From assembly GCA_903874255.1 (NCBI GenBank), contig CAIQRN010000001.1, positions 1 to 36,473 of the forward strand: a DNA stretch of 36,473 nt, in the 5' to 3' direction. The notes beneath the pieces were generated by a model. The model ran no database searches. It worked only from the letters and a program-made list of their open reading frames with translations, and had not been told where the DNA came from. Of this stretch, positions 33,769 through 36,473 are shown one piece after another; within the stretch, counting starts at the first letter, position 1, and each line of letters begins with the position of its first letter. Origin of the DNA: an uncultured Actinomycetes bacterium (lineage in GTDB: Bacteria; Actinomycetota; Actinomycetes; Nanopelagicales; Nanopelagicaceae). The position numbers and the translations under genes were made by a program.

Positions 33769-34041
33769 TTAATCGAGTGAAAGTGGTTTTTCTTCGATAA
33801 TTTGCATTGGGCGTGTGATGGTTTCTCTGCCGGCATTTGCAATGACAACGGCAAAGTATGGCAAGCCTGCAGCACCGGCTAACGCTATCCAGCGATAGGG
33901 GCTAGGAAGAATCACGGTCAGAATAAAACAAACTGTCCGAATCATCATCGAGATGAAATAGCGCTTTTGACGGCCTGCTTGATCGCGCGTTAGTGCTAAA
34001 GGTGCATTTGTAATATCAAATACTTGTTTATCTTTAGCCAT
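33769..34041 (-). CDS. DUF3099-like small membrane protein
   Basis: 90 aa: VFDITNAPLALTRDQAGRQKRYFISMMIRTVCFILTVILPSPYRWIALAGAAGLPYFAVVIANAGRE, two TM helices, DUF3099-like. Confidence 0.8.
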   Translation of the reverse strand: MAKDKQVFDITNAPLALTRDQAGRQKRYFISMMIRTVCFILTVILPSPYRWIALAGAAGLPYFAVVIANAGRETITRPMQIIEEKPLSLD

Positions 34042-34047
34042 AGATGA

Positions 34048-34053
34048 AGAGTA
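34048..34053 (-). promoter_or_regulatory. Putative -10 (TACTCT) for leaderless DUF3099 gene
   Basis: Minus strand ...CGCTACTCTTCATCTATG: TANNNT ending 6 nt before the ATG. Confidence 0.5.
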
Positions 34054-34079
34054 GCGGTCGGCACACTGTTGCGCTTCTT

Positions 34080-34107
34080 TTGAATACCTTGCGGTAACCA
34101 GTAAGTT
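34080..34107 (+). promoter_or_regulatory. Putative fabG promoter: TTGAAT-N16-TAAGTT, leaderless
   Basis: -35 TTGAAT 34080-34085, -10 TAAGTT 34102-34107, ending 6 nt before ATG 34114. Confidence 0.6.
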
Positions 34108-34113
34108 TTGGCT

Positions 34114-34818
34114 ATGAGTTCATTGGCCTTAGTGACCGGCGGCAATCGGGGTATTGGTTTGGCGATTGCGCAATCCCTTAAGAATTCCGGCTATGACGTT
34201 GTTGTCACGCATCGCAGCGGACAAGCCCCTGATGGCTTCAAATCTGTCCTTATGGACGTCACAAAGACTGAAAGCGTCGATAAAGCTTTCGATGAAATTG
34301 AAAGCCAATGGGGATTAGTTGAAATCGTCATTGCAAATGCTGGGATTACTAAAGATGGTCTCGTCATGAGAATGAGCGATGAGGACTTTGAGTCGGTCAT
34401 CGATGCAAATCTAACGGGTGCATTTCGAGTAGCACGTCGTGCAACTAAAGGTTTACTTAAATTGAAAAAGGGCCGATTGATTTTTGTTGGCTCAGTAGTC
34501 GGTGCTTTAGGTTCTGCTGGCCAGGTCAATTACTCCTCATCAAAGTCAGGTCTAGTAGGAATGGCGCGATCATTTGCGCGCGAACTTGGCAGCCGCGGCA
34601 TAACTGCCAATGTAATCGCCCCAGGTTTTGTTGAAACAGATATGACTTCAACACTTGATGAAAAACGTCGTAACGAGATTGCCGGTTCTGTACCTTTGGG
34701 TAGATTTTGTTCTCCCGAAGAAATCGCCGATGTCGTAACTTTTATCGCATCACCACAAGCTAGCTACATATCTGGGGCGTTGATTCCAGTTGATGGCGGA
34801 TTAGGAATGGGTCACTAA
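34114..34818 (+). CDS. fabG: 3-oxoacyl-ACP reductase FabG (SDR)
   Basis: ALVTGGNRGIGLAIAQ, ANAGITKDGLVMRM, YSSSKSGLVGMARS, PGFVETDM. ATG 34114 preferred over the TTG at 34108. Confidence 0.95.
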   Translation: MSSLALVTGGNRGIGLAIAQSLKNSGYDVVVTHRSGQAPDGFKSVLMDVTKTESVDKAFDEIESQWGLVEIVIANAGITKDGLVMRMSDEDFESVIDANLTGAFRVARRATKGLLKLKKGRLIFVGSVVGALGSAGQVNYSSSKSGLVGMARSFARELGSRGITANVIAPGFVETDMTSTLDEKRRNEIAGSVPLGRFCSPEEIADVVTFIASPQASYISGALIPVDGGLGMGH

Positions 34819-35589
34819 ATGGGTTTACTTGATGGAAAAAAGATTCTTGTAACTGGAGTTTTGACCGATGGCTCCATTGCATTTCATATCGCGCGCCTGG
34901 CCCAGGAACAAGGTGCACAAGTAGTTCTTTCTTCGTATGGAAGAGTCATGTCACTTACTACTCGCATTTCTGCACGCTTGCCTCACTCTGCACCGATTAT
35001 TGAACTCGATGTAACGAACGCTGATGATCTTGCGGCGCTTGAATCACGTGTGCGTGAATATTTTCCAGAAGGTTTGGACGGTGTAGTTCACTCAATTGGC
35101 TTTGCACCAGAAGCAGCGTTGGGTGGAAATTTTCTCAATACAACTTGGGAGGATGTCGCAACTGCGATGCAAGTATCGGCGTATTCACTCAAGGCTCTCA
35201 CAATGGCTGCTCGCCCATTATTTAATGGTGGCGGTTCTGTCGTAGGACTAGATTTCGATGCAACTGTTGCTTGGCCAAAATACGACTGGATGGGAGTTGC
35301 AAAAGCAGCCCTAGAAGCAACATCGCGATACTTAGCACGTGATTTAGGAGCGGAAAATATTCGCGTAAACCTTGTCGCTGCTGGTCCAATTAGAACTATT
35401 GCCGCTAAATCAATTCCAGGATTTGAAGAGTTTGAACATGTCTGGAATGAGCGGGCAGCGTTGGCCTGGGATGTTAATGATCCGGTTCCTGCGGCGCAGG
35501 CTGCAGTAGCCCTTCTTTCTGATTGGTTTCCTAAGACCACCGCGGAAATCATCCACGTTGATGGCGGCGTGCATGCCATGGGCGCCTAA
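34819..35589 (+). CDS. fabI: Enoyl-ACP reductase (FabI/InhA)
   Basis: GKKILVTGVLTDGSIAFHIARLAQEQGAQVVLSSYGR, VHSIGFAPEAALGG, YDWMGVAKAALEATSRYLARDLG. Confidence 0.96.
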   Translation: MGLLDGKKILVTGVLTDGSIAFHIARLAQEQGAQVVLSSYGRVMSLTTRISARLPHSAPIIELDVTNADDLAALESRVREYFPEGLDGVVHSIGFAPEAALGGNFLNTTWEDVATAMQVSAYSLKALTMAARPLFNGGGSVVGLDFDATVAWPKYDWMGVAKAALEATSRYLARDLGAENIRVNLVAAGPIRTIAAKSIPGFEEFEHVWNERAALAWDVNDPVPAAQAAVALLSDWFPKTTAEIIHVDGGVHAMGA

Positions 35590-35597
35590 GCCTGAAT

Positions 35598-35626
35598 TTC
35601 ACCTTTTTCCCATATACGGGTAATCT
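35598..35626 (+). promoter_or_regulatory. Putative infC promoter: TTCACC-N17-TAATCT
   Basis: -35-like TTCACC 35598-35603, -10-like TAATCT 35621-35626, just after the fabI stop. Confidence 0.5.
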
Positions 35627-35636
35627 TTGCCCCAGA

Positions 35637-35795
35637 CCAGTGGCGTAACAACCACTGCAAGAGGAGTTACCGCTCCCACCTTCATCGCCACTAGTGCGAG
35701 CTGGTTTGTCGGATGAGAGATTATTTCTCTTGCCCTTGCGGTTTTCTTTTGCAGCGCTGTTACACCAAAGCGTTCATACAACCGAAGGAGCACAA
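35637..35795 (+). promoter_or_regulatory. Structured 5' leader of infC-rpmI operon with SD GAAGGAG
   Basis: CAGTGG(35638-35643)/CCACTG(35652-35657) competes with AGTGGCG(35639-35645)/CGCCACT(35686-35692). GTAAC/GTTAC also present. SD at 35784-35790. Confidence 0.5.
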
Positions 35796-36386
35796 ATCAC
35801 AACTGACCCGCGCATTAATGATCGTATTCGCACACCTGAAATTCGTTTGATCGGTTACACCGGTGAACAAGTTGGGGTGGTTGATATCGATACCGCGTTA
35901 AAGATGGCAGATGAAGTTGGTCTCGACTTAGTCGAAATCGCACCAGATGCTAATCCACCTGTTTGCAAAATTATGGACTTCGGAAAATACAAGTACGAAG
36001 TTGCACAAAAAGCTCGGGAAGCGCGTCAAAACCAGACCCACATCGTGGTGAAGGAAGTGCGTTTAACACCGAAAATTGAAACCCATGATTACGAAACCAA
36101 ACGTAATCAAGTTGAGAAGTTTCTCAAGGGTGGCGACAAGGTGAAGGTGACGATGAAATTCCGCGGCCGCGAACAAACGCGACCAGAGATGGGCTACAAA
36201 CTATTACAACGTCTTGCAGAAGATGTCGCAGAGTTTGCTTTTGTTGAGTTCGCCCCAAAGCAAGAGGGACGAAATATGACAATGGTATTAGGACCAACAA
36301 AGAAGAAGACTGAAGCAGTAGCTGAAGCAAAAGCAGCGCGTAAGGCAAAAGCCGAAGCCGCAGTAGAGACAACGGATGGAGCGTAA
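35796..36386 (+). CDS. infC: Translation initiation factor IF-3, probable AUC start
   Basis: [28 protein letters not shown]...[13 protein letters not shown]...[24 protein letters not shown]. Homologous region begins at ATC 35796, 5 nt after GAAGGAG. The tracked ATG start (35694) adds a non-IF3-like 34-aa extension. Confidence 0.93.
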   Translation: MTTDPRINDRIRTPEIRLIGYTGEQVGVVDIDTALKMADEVGLDLVEIAPDANPPVCKIMDFGKYKYEVAQKAREARQNQTHIVVKEVRLTPKIETHDYETKRNQVEKFLKGGDKVKVTMKFRGREQTRPEMGYKLLQRLAEDVAEFAFVEFAPKQEGRNMTMVLGPTKKKTEAVAEAKAARKAKAEAAVETTDGA

Positions 36387-36389
36387 GAA

Positions 36390-36473
36390 ATGCCAAAGAT
36401 GAAAACACACAGTGGTGCGAAGAAGACTTTCCGCATCACAGGTACTGGAAAGGTTATGCACGAGCGTGCTGGA
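36390..36473 (+). CDS. rpmI: 50S ribosomal protein L35, 5' portion (truncated by window end)
   Basis: ATGCCAAAGATGAAAACACAC...: MPKMKTHSGAKKTFRITGTGKVMHERAG, directly after infC. Confidence 0.95.
   Translation, partial: MPKMKTHSGAKKTFRITGTGKVMHERAG

Noticed and set aside
35088-35579. 163-aa antisense ORF opposite fabI
   Set aside because: Lies entirely within the well-supported fabI CDS and shows no recognisable domain; explained by codon bias.

Overview
Compact core-genome segment of about 45% GC (estimated by eye) from a streamlined actinobacterium. RbpA, WhiA, SufR, a Rieske-containing suf operon and DUF3099 support the phylum; a Nanopelagicales/acI-like planktonic lineage is my guess. 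Gene order: polA(3' part) >< MFS | rpsA-coaE-uvrB-uvrA-uvrC-APH kinase-rapZ-yvcK-whiA-gap-pgk-tpiA-secG-rbpA >< pgi-tal-tkt-ctaA | sufR-sufB-sufD-Rieske-sufC-sufS-sufU-sufT-ABC exporter >< SURF1-DUF3099 | fabG-fabI-infC-rpmI(5' part). I found no rRNA, tRNA, CRISPR array, transposase, prophage or defence island. I also see no wholly new multigene system. The signals worth a second look are regulatory and architectural: (i) infC appears to start at a non-canonical AUC codon behind a strong SD, under a ~160-nt leader with mutually exclusive helices; (ii) six genes share a TANNNT -10-like hexamer exactly 6 nt before the ATG, a leaderless-mRNA signature; (iii) a perfect 9-bp inverted repeat lies at the sufR promoter and is shared with divergent ctaA; (iv) all three convergent gene pairs overlap at their stop codons.
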